Of a DNA stretch of 6,034 bases, positions 1 to 5,368 are shown in pieces. Position numbers and translations under genes: made by a program. This DNA comes from Candidatus Aminicenantota bacterium. GTDB taxonomy: Bacteria > Acidobacteriota > Aminicenantia > UBA2199. The notes under the pieces were generated by a model, which had not been told where the DNA came from, made no database searches, and saw only the letters and a list, made by a program, of their open reading frames with translations. Each line of letters opens with the position of its first letter. Position 1 is the first letter of the stretch. The DNA lies in contig JAOZTV010000196.1 of assembly GCA_029939015.1 (NCBI GenBank), positions 1-6,034 of the forward strand, read 5' to 3'.

Positions 1-1427
1 TTTTCTGCCGTATCAAAAAGTTTAAATTCAAAAATGTAAATATGTTTATCTGTTTCAATTACAGCATCTATCCTGCCGTCTGCTGTCTTTACTTCTGCAG
101 ATATCTTTAAACCCAAAATTGCAAATACAACATAAAATACTGTTTGATAGTATTTTTCATTATCTATGTGCAAATCATAATCTATGTTTTTAAAGAACAC
201 ACTCAATATTTTCATAAATTTATCAACATCATTTCCAAGCACTGCTCGTATCAATTCATTTAAATACTGTGGTGCTTCTTCCTTAGACAATGGAGTAAAA
301 TAATCCGTTATATAGTTTAGAAAGGCAGATTTTACTTCAAGATTAGGATAAGAAAGAGTATATTCGTTAAAATCCTCGTTATAATCTTTAATTGTTAAAT
401 ATCCTGTTTGAAATAATAGAGGCTCAACTCTTAAATTTTCCACCTCATAAGTTGAGAATGCAGCAGAATTTAGTTTTAGGGCTTCGAGGTTTCGGATATC
501 GTAATCTTTCTCTTTCATCAGCTCTAATAAAAAAGTAGGTGTTCCCGTCTCAAACCAATAATGCTCTATCTCTTCATTTTGAACAAATTTTGTTAAAGAT
601 ACCGGATTATAAACTCTCTCACTTCTCTTTGAAAACCTGTAACCATTATAATTTACTCTCAAAACTTCTAATAAATCTTTATAATCCTTGCCCTGTCTCT
701 TTGCAATATCCTCTATTAAGTATCCATAATTATCCTCAACTTCCTGTTGAGTAAAACCAAGAGCTGTCCCAAATTTCGTATTCATAGTCAAATCATCAAG
801 ATTATTTAAATCAGAAAATATTGATACTTTTGAAAATTTTGAAACTCCTGTAATAAATACAAATCTTAAGAGTTCCTCGTTACCTTTAATGACCGAATAA
901 AACCTCTTTAATTTATCCTTTATTTTCTGTCTTTCCTTTACATTATTTACATTATCAAGAATCGGCTTATCGTATTCATCTATTAATAGGACAACTTTTT
1001 CTTTTTCATATAATATTCTTATTAATTCCTCAAAATTCTGATATGCTCTCTTGGTTTCAAGTTTAGCATTATTATCTTTTGCAATATATTTTAATGCAAG
1101 ACAAAGATTTTCTTCCAACTCCTCTGCTGTATCTGCCCCCATTCTGTTTAAAGAAAGATGTATAATCGGATAATCTTTCCACTCTAAATCTTGTTTTTCA
1201 TAGATATATAAACCCTTAAAGAATTCTTTTTTACCTTGAAAAAAGGATTTAAAGGTTGAGAGGGTAAGAGACTTTCCAAATCTTCTCGGACGTGCGAGAA
1301 AGTATTGACCCTTAAAATGGTTTACCATCTCATAAATATATTTTGTCTTGTCCACATATTGATAATTACCTTCGATTATATCTCGAAAAGTATAAACACT
1401 CGTAGTCAAAAATTTTTCTTTTTCCAT
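1..1427 (-). CDS. AAA-like ATPase with C-terminal PD-(D/E)XK nuclease-type domain (C-terminus cut by window edge)
   Basis: The frame stays open for 475 codons from the ATG at 1427-1425 to the window edge. The N-terminus carries YQYVDKTKYI (residues 22-31), typical of AAA-ATPase-like (DUF1703-type, Pfam AAA-ATPase_like) proteins. A Walker A-like segment RPRRFGKSL follows at 46-54 and a Walker B-like VVLLIDEYDKPILD at 145-158. The end reads GRIDAV at 451-456 and IFEFKL at 465-470, so D454, E467 and K469 fit the PD-(D/E)XK core of the PDDEXK_9 domain that usually closes these proteins. Relatives are usually somewhat over 500 residues, so perhaps 40-70 residues lie outside the window. An in-frame TGA at 1445-1443 makes the 1427 ATG the first possible start. 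No signal peptide or membrane segment is seen, so a cytoplasmic location is expected. The family is often multicopy in anaerobe genomes and its role is not established; a DNA-processing or defence role is only a guess. The gene is transcribed divergently from the TonB operon. Family assignment is firm, function unknown. Confidence 0.93.
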   Translation of the reverse strand, partial: MEKEKFLTTSVYTFRDIIEGNYQYVDKTKYIYEMVNHFKGQYFLARPRRFGKSLTLSTFKSFFQGKKEFFKGLYIYEKQDLEWKDYPIIHLSLNRMGADTAEELEENLCLALKYIAKDNNAKLETKRAYQNFEELIRILYEKEKVVLLIDEYDKPILDNVNNVKERQKIKDKLKRFYSVIKGNEELLRFVFITGVSKFSKVSIFSDLNNLDDLTMNTKFGTALGFTQQEVEDNYGYLIEDIAKRQGKDYKDLLEVLRVNYNGYRFSKRSERVYNPVSLTKFVQNEEIEHYWFETGTPTFLLELMKEKDYDIRNLEALKLNSAAFSTYEVENLRVEPLLFQTGYLTIKDYNEDFNEYTLSYPNLEVKSAFLNYITDYFTPLSKEEAPQYLNELIRAVLGNDVDKFMKILSVFFKNIDYDLHIDNEKYYQTVFYVVFAILGLKISAEVKTADGRIDAVIETDKHIYIFEFKLFDTAE

Positions 1428-1433
1428 AGCTGT

Positions 1434-1462
1434 ATTATAATATCATTCAAAATTTTATTCAA
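1434..1462 (-). promoter_or_regulatory. Sigma-70-type promoter of the AAA/nuclease gene, predicted leaderless
   Basis: On the minus strand, TTGAAT (1462-1457) is followed after exactly 17 nt by a perfect TATAAT (1439-1434). Six nt (ACAGCT) separate the -10 box from the ATG at 1427, so transcription would be expected to start at or within about a base of the start codon. There is no Shine-Dalgarno sequence in that gap. The boxes and spacing are seen directly; the start site is inferred. Confidence 0.6.
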
Positions 1463-1571
1463 CATAATTAAAAAACAAATTTTTATTTCAAGAGTTTATT
1501 ACATAAAGAAAAAATAAAAAGTATTTTGAGTAAATAATTATTTAGGTTTAAGTATAGTGAAACTTTTTTCT

Positions 1572-1593
1572 TATAACTCACATCTATAACTCA
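1572..1593. repeat. Two 9-bp direct repeats TATAACTCA upstream of the TonB operon promoter
   Basis: TATAACTCA occurs at 1572-1580 and again at 1585-1593, giving a 13-nt period. The second copy covers the place where a -35 box would lie for the -10 element at 1608-1613. Placement suggests a regulator binding site, for example an activator replacing a poor -35 box. This is an inference; chance duplication in AT-rich DNA is possible. Confidence 0.5.
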
Positions 1594-1601
1594 TTAGAGT
1601 T
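1588..1601. repeat. Inverted repeat AACTC-ATTA-GAGTT
   Basis: Perfect 5-bp arms AACTC (1588-1592) and GAGTT (1597-1601) flank ATTA. The repeat overlaps the second TATAACTCA copy and lies just upstream of the -10 element of the TonB operon. It could be an operator. The stem is too short to call a terminator, although TTT follows. Confidence 0.35.
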
Positions 1602-1604
1602 TTC

Positions 1605-1613
1605 TGTTATAAT
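1605..1613 (+). promoter_or_regulatory. Extended -10 promoter of the tonB-exbB-exbD-DUF89 operon
   Basis: TGTTATAAT is a perfect extended -10 element (TGn plus TATAAT at 1608-1613). The hexamer 17 nt upstream, TATAAC, is a poor -35 box, which the extended -10 or an activator could offset. Transcription would begin near 1620, giving a leader of about 45 nt that contains the ribosome binding site at 1654-1658. Confidence 0.5.
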
Positions 1614-1653
1614 AATTTATAATTAAAAAGTAAATTCTGATTTATTTAGATAT

Positions 1654-1658
1654 AGGGA
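1654..1658 (+). promoter_or_regulatory. Ribosome binding site deciding the TTG start of the TonB-like gene
   Basis: AGGGA lies 7 nt before the TTG at 1666. There is no ATG, GTG or other TTG in frame between the upstream TAA (1624-1626) and 1666, so this site supports a TTG start that keeps the membrane anchor intact. Confidence 0.65.
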
Positions 1659-1665
1659 AAAAGAT

Positions 1666-2547
1666 TTGAATCAAAAGGATAGAGTGTATATTATTGTTTT
1701 TTCAGTTTTAATACATATATTACTCTTTTTGATTTGGGATGGAGCAAATTTTCTTAATTTATTTGATTCAAAAATACCTGAACAAATTGTATCAGAACCA
1801 ATTGTTTTTGATTTACAGAATAATAGTGAAAATAAACCTAAAAGAGTAATTGAAACACCTAAAAATACAAAAATTGAAAAGCCAAAAAAGGCAAAATTAC
1901 TCTCAGACAAAGATTCTATTGCCAAGAATTTGAAGATTAAACCAGAACTGAAGGTTGAAGAGGCATATTCAAAAGGAGATTATGATTCTTACGAAGTACC
2001 TATTCCTCAAGGTATGATTACTCCTCCACCCCAAAAAACAATTAAACCTGAAAAGAAAAAAAAAACAGAAAAAGATCTCAGAGATTATTTACCCAGGAAT
2101 ATCGAGGAACTATTAAAGAAAGAAGTAAAGAAAGAAATCCCACCGATAAAACAAGGAATTTCAAAAATGAGACGACTTGTTTTACATGATAATCCTCTTT
2201 CAAAAAGCCTTGAAAGAGGTGGGTTATCGTTTAACACATATAATTGGGAATTTGCCCCATATATGATAATGCTTAAAGCAAAGATACAGAGTAATATATT
2301 CCCACCACTTGCTTTTACAAAACTTGGGGTAATATCAGGTGTAACTTTAGTAAGATTCAGAATTTATCCTGATGGTAAAATGGAACAATTAGAAGTTTTA
2401 GGATTTAATGGACATAAATCGTTGATGGAGACAAGTTATAATGCAATAAGGATTTCTTCTCCATTTCCTAGTCTGCCAGAAAATTTTCCAGAGGAATATC
2501 TTGAAATAACAGGTAAGTTTGTATATATAATTAAAGGAAGAAATTAA
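1666..2547 (+). CDS. tonB: TonB/TolA-like energy transducer protein
   Basis: This 293-residue protein has the classic TonB layout. A short cytoplasmic N-terminus (MNQKDR) leads into one hydrophobic anchor at about residues 8-24. A long Lys/Pro/Glu-rich periplasmic linker follows (about 50-180, with PIPQGMITPPPQ at 112-123). The C-terminal domain, about 195-291, carries the pattern YMIMLKAKIQSNIFPP (199-214), IYPDGKMEQLEVLG (233-246) and PFPSLP (266-271), which matches the TonB C-terminal fold. It should link the ExbB-ExbD motor to an outer-membrane protein. The start is TTG with AGGGA 7 nt upstream; GTG at codon 7 is an alternative but would shorten the N-terminus and lacks a clear ribosome binding site. 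It is the first gene of a four-gene operon, 24 nt before exbB. TonB and TolA cannot be separated on this evidence, and no receptor or Pal/TolB gene is in the window. Confidence 0.85.
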   Translation: MNQKDRVYIIVFSVLIHILLFLIWDGANFLNLFDSKIPEQIVSEPIVFDLQNNSENKPKRVIETPKNTKIEKPKKAKLLSDKDSIAKNLKIKPELKVEEAYSKGDYDSYEVPIPQGMITPPPQKTIKPEKKKKTEKDLRDYLPRNIEELLKKEVKKEIPPIKQGISKMRRLVLHDNPLSKSLERGGLSFNTYNWEFAPYMIMLKAKIQSNIFPPLAFTKLGVISGVTLVRFRIYPDGKMEQLEVLGFNGHKSLMETSYNAIRISSPFPSLPENFPEEYLEITGKFVYIIKGRN

Positions 2548-2571
2548 AAATTTAGATTTATAGGAGTTAAG

Positions 2572-3210
2572 ATGTTAAATAGTGTAATAGATTTTTTAAG
2601 CAAGGGTGGCTTTATGATGTATCCACTTTTACTCAGTTCAATAATTGGACTTTCAATAATGGTCGAAAAGATGATATCTTTAAGAAGAAAAAAAGTAATC
2701 ATCCCCGAAATAGTAAATGTATTAGATAATATAAAGAACTATGATGATATTGAGCTTGCAATTTCAATTTGTAAAAAGCATAAGGGGTCGTTTGCAAATA
2801 TAATTCAGGTAGGGCTAAATAATAAAGATCTTTCAAAGGAAGAAATAAAGGAAGTATTAAACGATCATGGAAGACAGGAAGTATTTGCTCTTGAAAAAGG
2901 TCTTGGTATCTTAGAAACGATTGCAGGTATATCTCCACTTATGGGTCTTTTAGGAACGGTTATAGGTATTTTAAAGGTCTTTGATGTAATAAGAATAAAA
3001 GGAATGGGACAGGCAAATATGATGGCAGGTGGTATATCCGAAGCATTGATTACGACTATTGCAGGCTTAGTAGTTGGTATTCCTGCCCTTATTGTCTATA
3101 ATTATTATACAAATAAAGCAGAAGGATTAATTCTTGAAATTGAAAAGCATTCTTCTGCTCTATTAAGGAAAATTACAATTTTCAAAGATGAAAAAAGAGT
3201 AAATAAATAA
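2572..3210 (+). CDS. exbB: ExbB/TolQ/MotA-family proton channel subunit
   Basis: The 212-residue product has three predicted membrane segments at about 14-33, 113-137 and 157-178, as expected for ExbB/TolQ. The conserved pore segments are clear: ETIAGISPLMGLLGTVIGI (115-133) and ISEALITTIAGLVVGIPAL (155-173). The region between segments 1 and 2 is the usual cytoplasmic domain, here about 75 residues and rich in Lys and Glu. ExbB forms an oligomeric inner-membrane channel around ExbD and uses the proton gradient to drive TonB. The ATG has AGGAG at 2562-2566, 5 nt upstream. The gene lies 24 nt after the TonB-like gene and 1 nt before exbD, so the three genes are almost certainly co-transcribed. 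TolQ or a MotA-like relative is the alternative label; family membership is certain. Confidence 0.93.
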   Translation: MLNSVIDFLSKGGFMMYPLLLSSIIGLSIMVEKMISLRRKKVIIPEIVNVLDNIKNYDDIELAISICKKHKGSFANIIQVGLNNKDLSKEEIKEVLNDHGRQEVFALEKGLGILETIAGISPLMGLLGTVIGILKVFDVIRIKGMGQANMMAGGISEALITTIAGLVVGIPALIVYNYYTNKAEGLILEIEKHSSALLRKITIFKDEKRVNK

Positions 3211-3211
3211 A

Positions 3212-3613
3212 ATGCAGTTTAAAATAAAGCAAAAAAAAAAAATTATAATAAATATAACCTCATTAATTGACGTTATGTTTTTACTTTTGATATTTCTACT
3301 CATTTCATCAACATTTTTAGAACAACCGGGAATTAAATTAGAATTGCCGGAAACAAAGAATTCAGATACCGTCAAGCAGAGAGAATTCACACTCTTTGTT
3401 GACAAAGAAGGTAAAATATTTTTAAATAAAACAGAGGTTAGCGAAGTTGAGCTTGAAGAAAAAATAAAAAAAGTACTGCCTGAAATGAAAGATAAGGCAA
3501 TTATTCTAAAAGCAGATAATAAGACCTCGCACGGAATGGTCGTAAAAATCATGGATATAATAAAAAAAAGCGGAGTTAAAAAACTCGTAATAGGTACAAA
3601 AAATGAAAGTTAA
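3212..3613 (+). CDS. exbD: ExbD/TolR-family biopolymer transport protein
   Basis: The 133-residue product has the ExbD/TolR design: a Lys-rich cytoplasmic start (residues 1-10), one membrane helix at about 14-34 and a periplasmic domain. The helix contains LIDVMFLLLIFLL (18-30), whose D20 is the protonatable aspartate essential for the motor in this family. The end, GVKKLVIGTK (121-130), matches the family C-terminus. It starts 1 nt after the exbB stop with only a weak GAG-type ribosome binding site inside the end of exbB, so translation is probably coupled. The last codons overlap the next gene by 11 nt. A run of 12 A at codons 7-11 is unusual because slippage there would destroy the frame (see repeat entry). 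Confidence 0.93.
   Translation: MQFKIKQKKKIIINITSLIDVMFLLLIFLLISSTFLEQPGIKLELPETKNSDTVKQREFTLFVDKEGKIFLNKTEVSEVELEEKIKKVLPEMKDKAIILKADNKTSHGMVVKIMDIIKKSGVKKLVIGTKNES
3231..3242 (+). repeat. A12 homopolymer inside the 5' end of exbD
   Basis: Twelve consecutive A residues span codons 7 to 11 of exbD, just before the membrane helix. Losing one A leads to TAA within two codons of the run. Gaining one A leads to TGA about nine codons beyond it. Either change removes the motor helix. The run is seen directly; any role in slippage or variation is inferred. Confidence 0.9.
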
Positions 3614-4463
3614 AAGAGAATGTATATCCTGTATTTTAAATCAAATAATAAGAGTATCTGATTTTCTTAATCTTGATGAAACAAAAAAAGATATTATTAT
3701 GCAAAAGGCATTAGCAAGGTCTGCAAAATATGATTATAAAAAACTTACTCCTCCTGAATTTTCAGAGTTACTATATGATATTGTAATTGAAGAAACTAAG
3801 ACTTATGATCCTTATGCTTCATTGAAAAAAGACCAGAATGATATGATACTTAAACTTGCAGAAGTATTTGAAAGCAAAATTAATAATTCTGATAATCCAT
3901 TATTTAAAGCGGCAAGCTATGCTCTTGCAGGCAATATAATTGATTATGGTGGAGTTCAAACATTTGACCTTAACCTCGATGACTTTGATAAATTAAAAAT
4001 TGACATCAATGATTTTGATAAATTTAGAGATAAATTAAATAATTGTAAAATCCTACTCTATATCGCAGACAATGCAGGCGAGGCAGTTTTTGATAAATTC
4101 TTTATAAAGCAAATAAAGAAACTCTATAAAAACATCGATATATATTATGCAGTAAAGTCAAAACCAGCAATAAATGATATGACAAAAAAAGATGCTGAAT
4201 ATATAAATATAGGAGAGTTTACAACAATTATTGAATCAGGCATGGGAATGGCAGGGACAGTCATTAAAAAAACAACAGACGAATTCAAAAATATATACAA
4301 AAATGCAGATTTAGTAATTTCAAAAGGACAAGGAAATTTTGAAACCTTAGATACAGAGAAAAGAGAAATTCTATTTATTTTCAAAGTAAAATGTAAAATA
4401 GTATCAGACCACTCAGGAATAAAACAAGGATCAAATGTTTTTGCGTTTAATAGTAGTATTTAA
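3603..4463 (+). CDS. DUF89/ARMT1-like metal-dependent phosphatase (damage-control phosphatase family)
   Basis: The 286-residue product is full length for the short prokaryotic branch of DUF89. Visible family marks are MKVKRECISC with a CxxC pair (C7, C10), ALAGNIIDYG (107-116), the metal-site motif IADNAGEAVFDKF (154-166; D156, N157, D164), SKPAINDMT (186-194), SGMGMAGT (212-219) and SKGQGNFETL (240-249). Proteins of this family are Mn/Co/Ni-dependent phosphatases acting on sugar phosphates or damaged phospho-metabolites, including phosphopantetheine derivatives in some branches. The substrate here cannot be told. No signal peptide is seen, so it is cytoplasmic. The ATG at 3603 lies inside the end of exbD (11-nt overlap), with AGG at 3592-3594 as a modest ribosome binding site, pointing to coupled translation. 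It closes the TonB operon. Its stop codon overlaps that of the convergent vapC. A 10-residue internal near-repeat (DDFDK / NDFDK, 126-140) looks like a small insertion. Confidence 0.88.
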   Translation: MKVKRECISCILNQIIRVSDFLNLDETKKDIIMQKALARSAKYDYKKLTPPEFSELLYDIVIEETKTYDPYASLKKDQNDMILKLAEVFESKINNSDNPLFKAASYALAGNIIDYGGVQTFDLNLDDFDKLKIDINDFDKFRDKLNNCKILLYIADNAGEAVFDKFFIKQIKKLYKNIDIYYAVKSKPAINDMTKKDAEYINIGEFTTIIESGMGMAGTVIKKTTDEFKNIYKNADLVISKGQGNFETLDTEKREILFIFKVKCKIVSDHSGIKQGSNVFAFNSSI

Positions 4464-4837
4464 GGTCTAAATGTTTCTATTTGAAGATTTTTTATTATCT
4501 TATAGTGCTTGTCATTTCCTGTTAATAATACCATTCCATTAGAAATTGCTGTAGCACCTATTAGTGCATCTGCTAATCTTAAAGAATGACTTAAATAATA
4601 TTGCTCAACAAAAAACATAGATTTTATTGATATATCTTCATTAATATATATTAGTTTAGCATTCCATGATTTTAGAGCTTTTCTTAATATGTTTAATTCA
4701 TTCTTATTTCTCATACCCTGTACTAATTCCATATAAGTCACAACAGATAAAAATAAATCAGACTGTTTTTTTAATATATCTTGAGCTTTACTATTTCCTT
4801 TCATATACCAGATAAAAACATCTGTATCAATAAGCAT
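4460..4837 (-). CDS. vapC: VapC-type PIN-domain ribonuclease toxin
   Basis: The 125-residue product is a typical single PIN domain. The start MLIDTDVFIWYMKG supplies D4 and D6, TYMELVQG (34-41) supplies E37, LADALIGATA (88-97) supplies D90, and TGNDKHY (106-112) supplies D109. These are the four acidic positions that bind Mg/Mn in VapC endoribonucleases, so the enzyme looks active. VapC toxins cut specific RNAs, often tRNAs, and are blocked by the partner antitoxin. The start codon overlaps the antitoxin stop by 1 nt (TAATG), and AGGTAGG (4849-4843) 5 nt upstream is the ribosome binding site. The gene ends convergently against the DUF89 gene with overlapping stop codons and no visible terminator. 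Target RNA cannot be predicted. Confidence 0.93.
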   Translation of the reverse strand: MLIDTDVFIWYMKGNSKAQDILKKQSDLFLSVVTYMELVQGMRNKNELNILRKALKSWNAKLIYINEDISIKSMFFVEQYYLSHSLRLADALIGATAISNGMVLLTGNDKHYKIIKNLQIETFRP

Positions 4838-5073
4838 TAAAACCTACCTTTCCTTAAATTGTCAACATATTCTGAAACATCCTCAACTTCTTTATTATTT
4901 TTCCAAACACCAAATAATTCATTCTCATGTTCCATAGAATTCTTATTTTTATTTAGAGGTACCAGTTTTGCACAGGGTTTTCCTCGGTAAGTTATCACTA
5001 CTTCTTCTCCTCTTCTTACTGTTTCAAGCAACTCTTTAGTATTAAAACGCAAATCCTTTGCAGTAGATTCCAT
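4837..5073 (-). CDS. vapB: Phd/YefM-type antitoxin paired with VapC
   Basis: The 78-residue product begins with a Phd/YefM fold: ESTAKDLRFNTKELLETV (2-19), then RGEEVVITYRGKPCAKLVPL (21-40), which matches the family's hallmark hairpin. This N-terminal part should dimerise and bind the operator. The C-terminal tail ELFGVWKNNKEVEDVSEYV (52-70) and LRKGRF (73-78) resembles the toxin-wrapping tail of antitoxins paired with VapC, where a terminal Arg reaches the PIN active site. The ribosome binding site is a GGGGGA (5083-5078) just before the ATG. It sits first in the operon, overlapping vapC by 1 nt, the usual order that favours antitoxin excess. Expected behaviour, from the family, is autorepression with the toxin and proteolytic turnover. 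Confidence 0.92.
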   Translation of the reverse strand: MESTAKDLRFNTKELLETVRRGEEVVITYRGKPCAKLVPLNKNKNSMEHENELFGVWKNNKEVEDVSEYVDNLRKGRF

Positions 5074-5103
5074 CTAATCCCCCATTTAAAGTTTACACTA
5101 CTA

Positions 5104-5132
5104 GATATAAACTCTTTTGTTTTTTTTGTCAA
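5104..5132 (-). promoter_or_regulatory. vapBC promoter: vapBC promoter
   Basis: On the minus strand a perfect TTGACA (5132-5127) is followed after 17 nt by TATATC (5109-5104), a 4/6 match to the -10 consensus. Transcription would start near 5097 and give a leader of about 24 nt with the GGGGGA ribosome binding site. The strong -35 with a weaker -10 suits an autoregulated toxin-antitoxin promoter. Confidence 0.6.
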
Positions 5133-5144
5133 CTTTTTAGTTGA
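5129..5144. repeat. Inverted repeat TCAAC-N6-GTTGA overlapping the vapBC -35 box
   Basis: Arms TCAAC (5129-5133) and GTTGA (5140-5144) are perfect 5-bp partners around TTTTTA. One arm includes part of the TTGACA box, so a bound Phd-type dimer or toxin-antitoxin complex would block RNA polymerase. It is a reasonable operator candidate, but a short one. Confidence 0.4.
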
Positions 5145-5151
5145 TTTTTTT
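5129..5151 (+). terminator. Weak plus-strand terminator candidate
   Basis: Read on the plus strand, the TCAAC/GTTGA hairpin is followed directly by seven T (5145-5151). It could end plus-strand transcripts that run on from the DUF89 gene through the antisense side of vapBC. The stem is only 5 bp, so this is a weak call that competes with the operator reading. Confidence 0.25.
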
Positions 5152-5277
5152 ATACATTTATATTTTGCAGAAGACTTCATTGATTTTAGAAACATTTTTA
5201 TTTTTTATATCATTATGAAGTATAATTTTTTAACACAAAAATTCAGCATTGGAATTTAATGCAATATCTGATAAAAT

Positions 5278-5283
5278 TATAAT
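5278..5283 (+). promoter_or_regulatory. Candidate -10 element for the helicase gene
   Basis: A perfect TATAAT lies about 85 nt before the helicase ATG. The hexamer 17 nt upstream, TTTAAT (5255-5260), is only a 3/6 match to a -35 box, so the promoter is tentative. If used, the leader would be about 80 nt. Confidence 0.3.
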
Positions 5284-5309
5284 GTGTTTTTTAAGAGAAT
5301 ATTACACAA

Positions 5310-5323
5310 TCAATATTAATTGA
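5310..5323 (+). repeat. Inverted repeat TCAAT-ATTA-ATTGA in the helicase leader
   Basis: Perfect 5-bp arms TCAAT (5310-5314) and ATTGA (5319-5323) flank ATTA. The right arm runs into a GAGGAG motif at 5322-5327. It could be a small leader hairpin or a binding site; AT richness makes chance occurrence likely enough to keep confidence low. Confidence 0.3.
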
Positions 5324-5355
5324 GGAGAAAAAACTTATTATATAAAATATGTAAT

Positions 5356-5359
5356 AGGA
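5356..5359 (+). promoter_or_regulatory. Helicase ribosome binding site
   Basis: AGGA lies 9 nt upstream of the ATG at 5369. A stronger-looking GAGGAG at 5322-5327 is 41 nt from the start, too far to serve it directly. Confidence 0.5.
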
Positions 5360-5368
5360 TATTATAAA

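Larger units (their letters stand above)
1428..1665. other. Divergent intergenic control region
   Basis: This 238-nt, very AT-rich stretch separates the divergent AAA/nuclease gene and TonB operon. It holds one promoter candidate for each direction, a 9-bp direct repeat and a small inverted repeat, all listed separately. I see no credible coding sequence or RNA gene in it. A plus-strand open frame enters it from 1305 but has no coding features. Confidence 0.7.
5074..5368. other. Divergent intergenic region between vapB and the helicase
   Basis: This 295-nt AT-rich stretch holds the vapBC promoter and operator at its left end and the helicase leader at its right end. A 7-bp inverted pair ACTTCAT (5174-5180) and ATGAAGT (5215-5221), 34 nt apart, lies in the middle. 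A TATAAT at 5221-5226 has no matching -35 box. I see no coding sequence or recognisable structured RNA here. Confidence 0.6.

Noticed and set aside
539..754. 71-codon plus-strand open frame
   Set aside because: It lies wholly inside the minus-strand AAA/nuclease gene, whose frame has clear domain motifs; the product looks like no protein family.
1305..1517. 70-codon plus-strand open frame running into the intergenic region
   Set aside because: It is antisense to the start of the AAA/nuclease gene and has a low-complexity Ile/Phe/Lys composition, no good ribosome binding site and no domain.
1671..1925. 84-codon minus-strand open frame
   Set aside because: Antisense to the TonB-like gene, with no supporting start signals or domain.
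2699..2938. 79-codon minus-strand open frame
   Set aside because: Antisense to the cytoplasmic domain of exbB; no family features.
3163..3552. 129-codon minus-strand open frame
   Set aside because: Mirror of exbD, which has a full family pattern; the apparent hydrophobic protein is the reverse reading of AT-rich coding sequence.
4145..4384. 79-codon minus-strand open frame
   Set aside because: Antisense to the conserved C-terminal half of the DUF89 gene; no family features.
5174..5221. 7-bp inverted pair ACTTCAT / ATGAAGT with 34-nt loop as a structured RNA
   Set aside because: Single short stem with a long AT-rich loop and no further pairing; expected by chance in such DNA.
5221..5226. 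TATAAT as the helicase promoter
   Set aside because: The hexamer 17 nt upstream (TTATTT) is a poor -35 box and the leader would be very long; the copy at 5278-5283 is nearer, though also weak.
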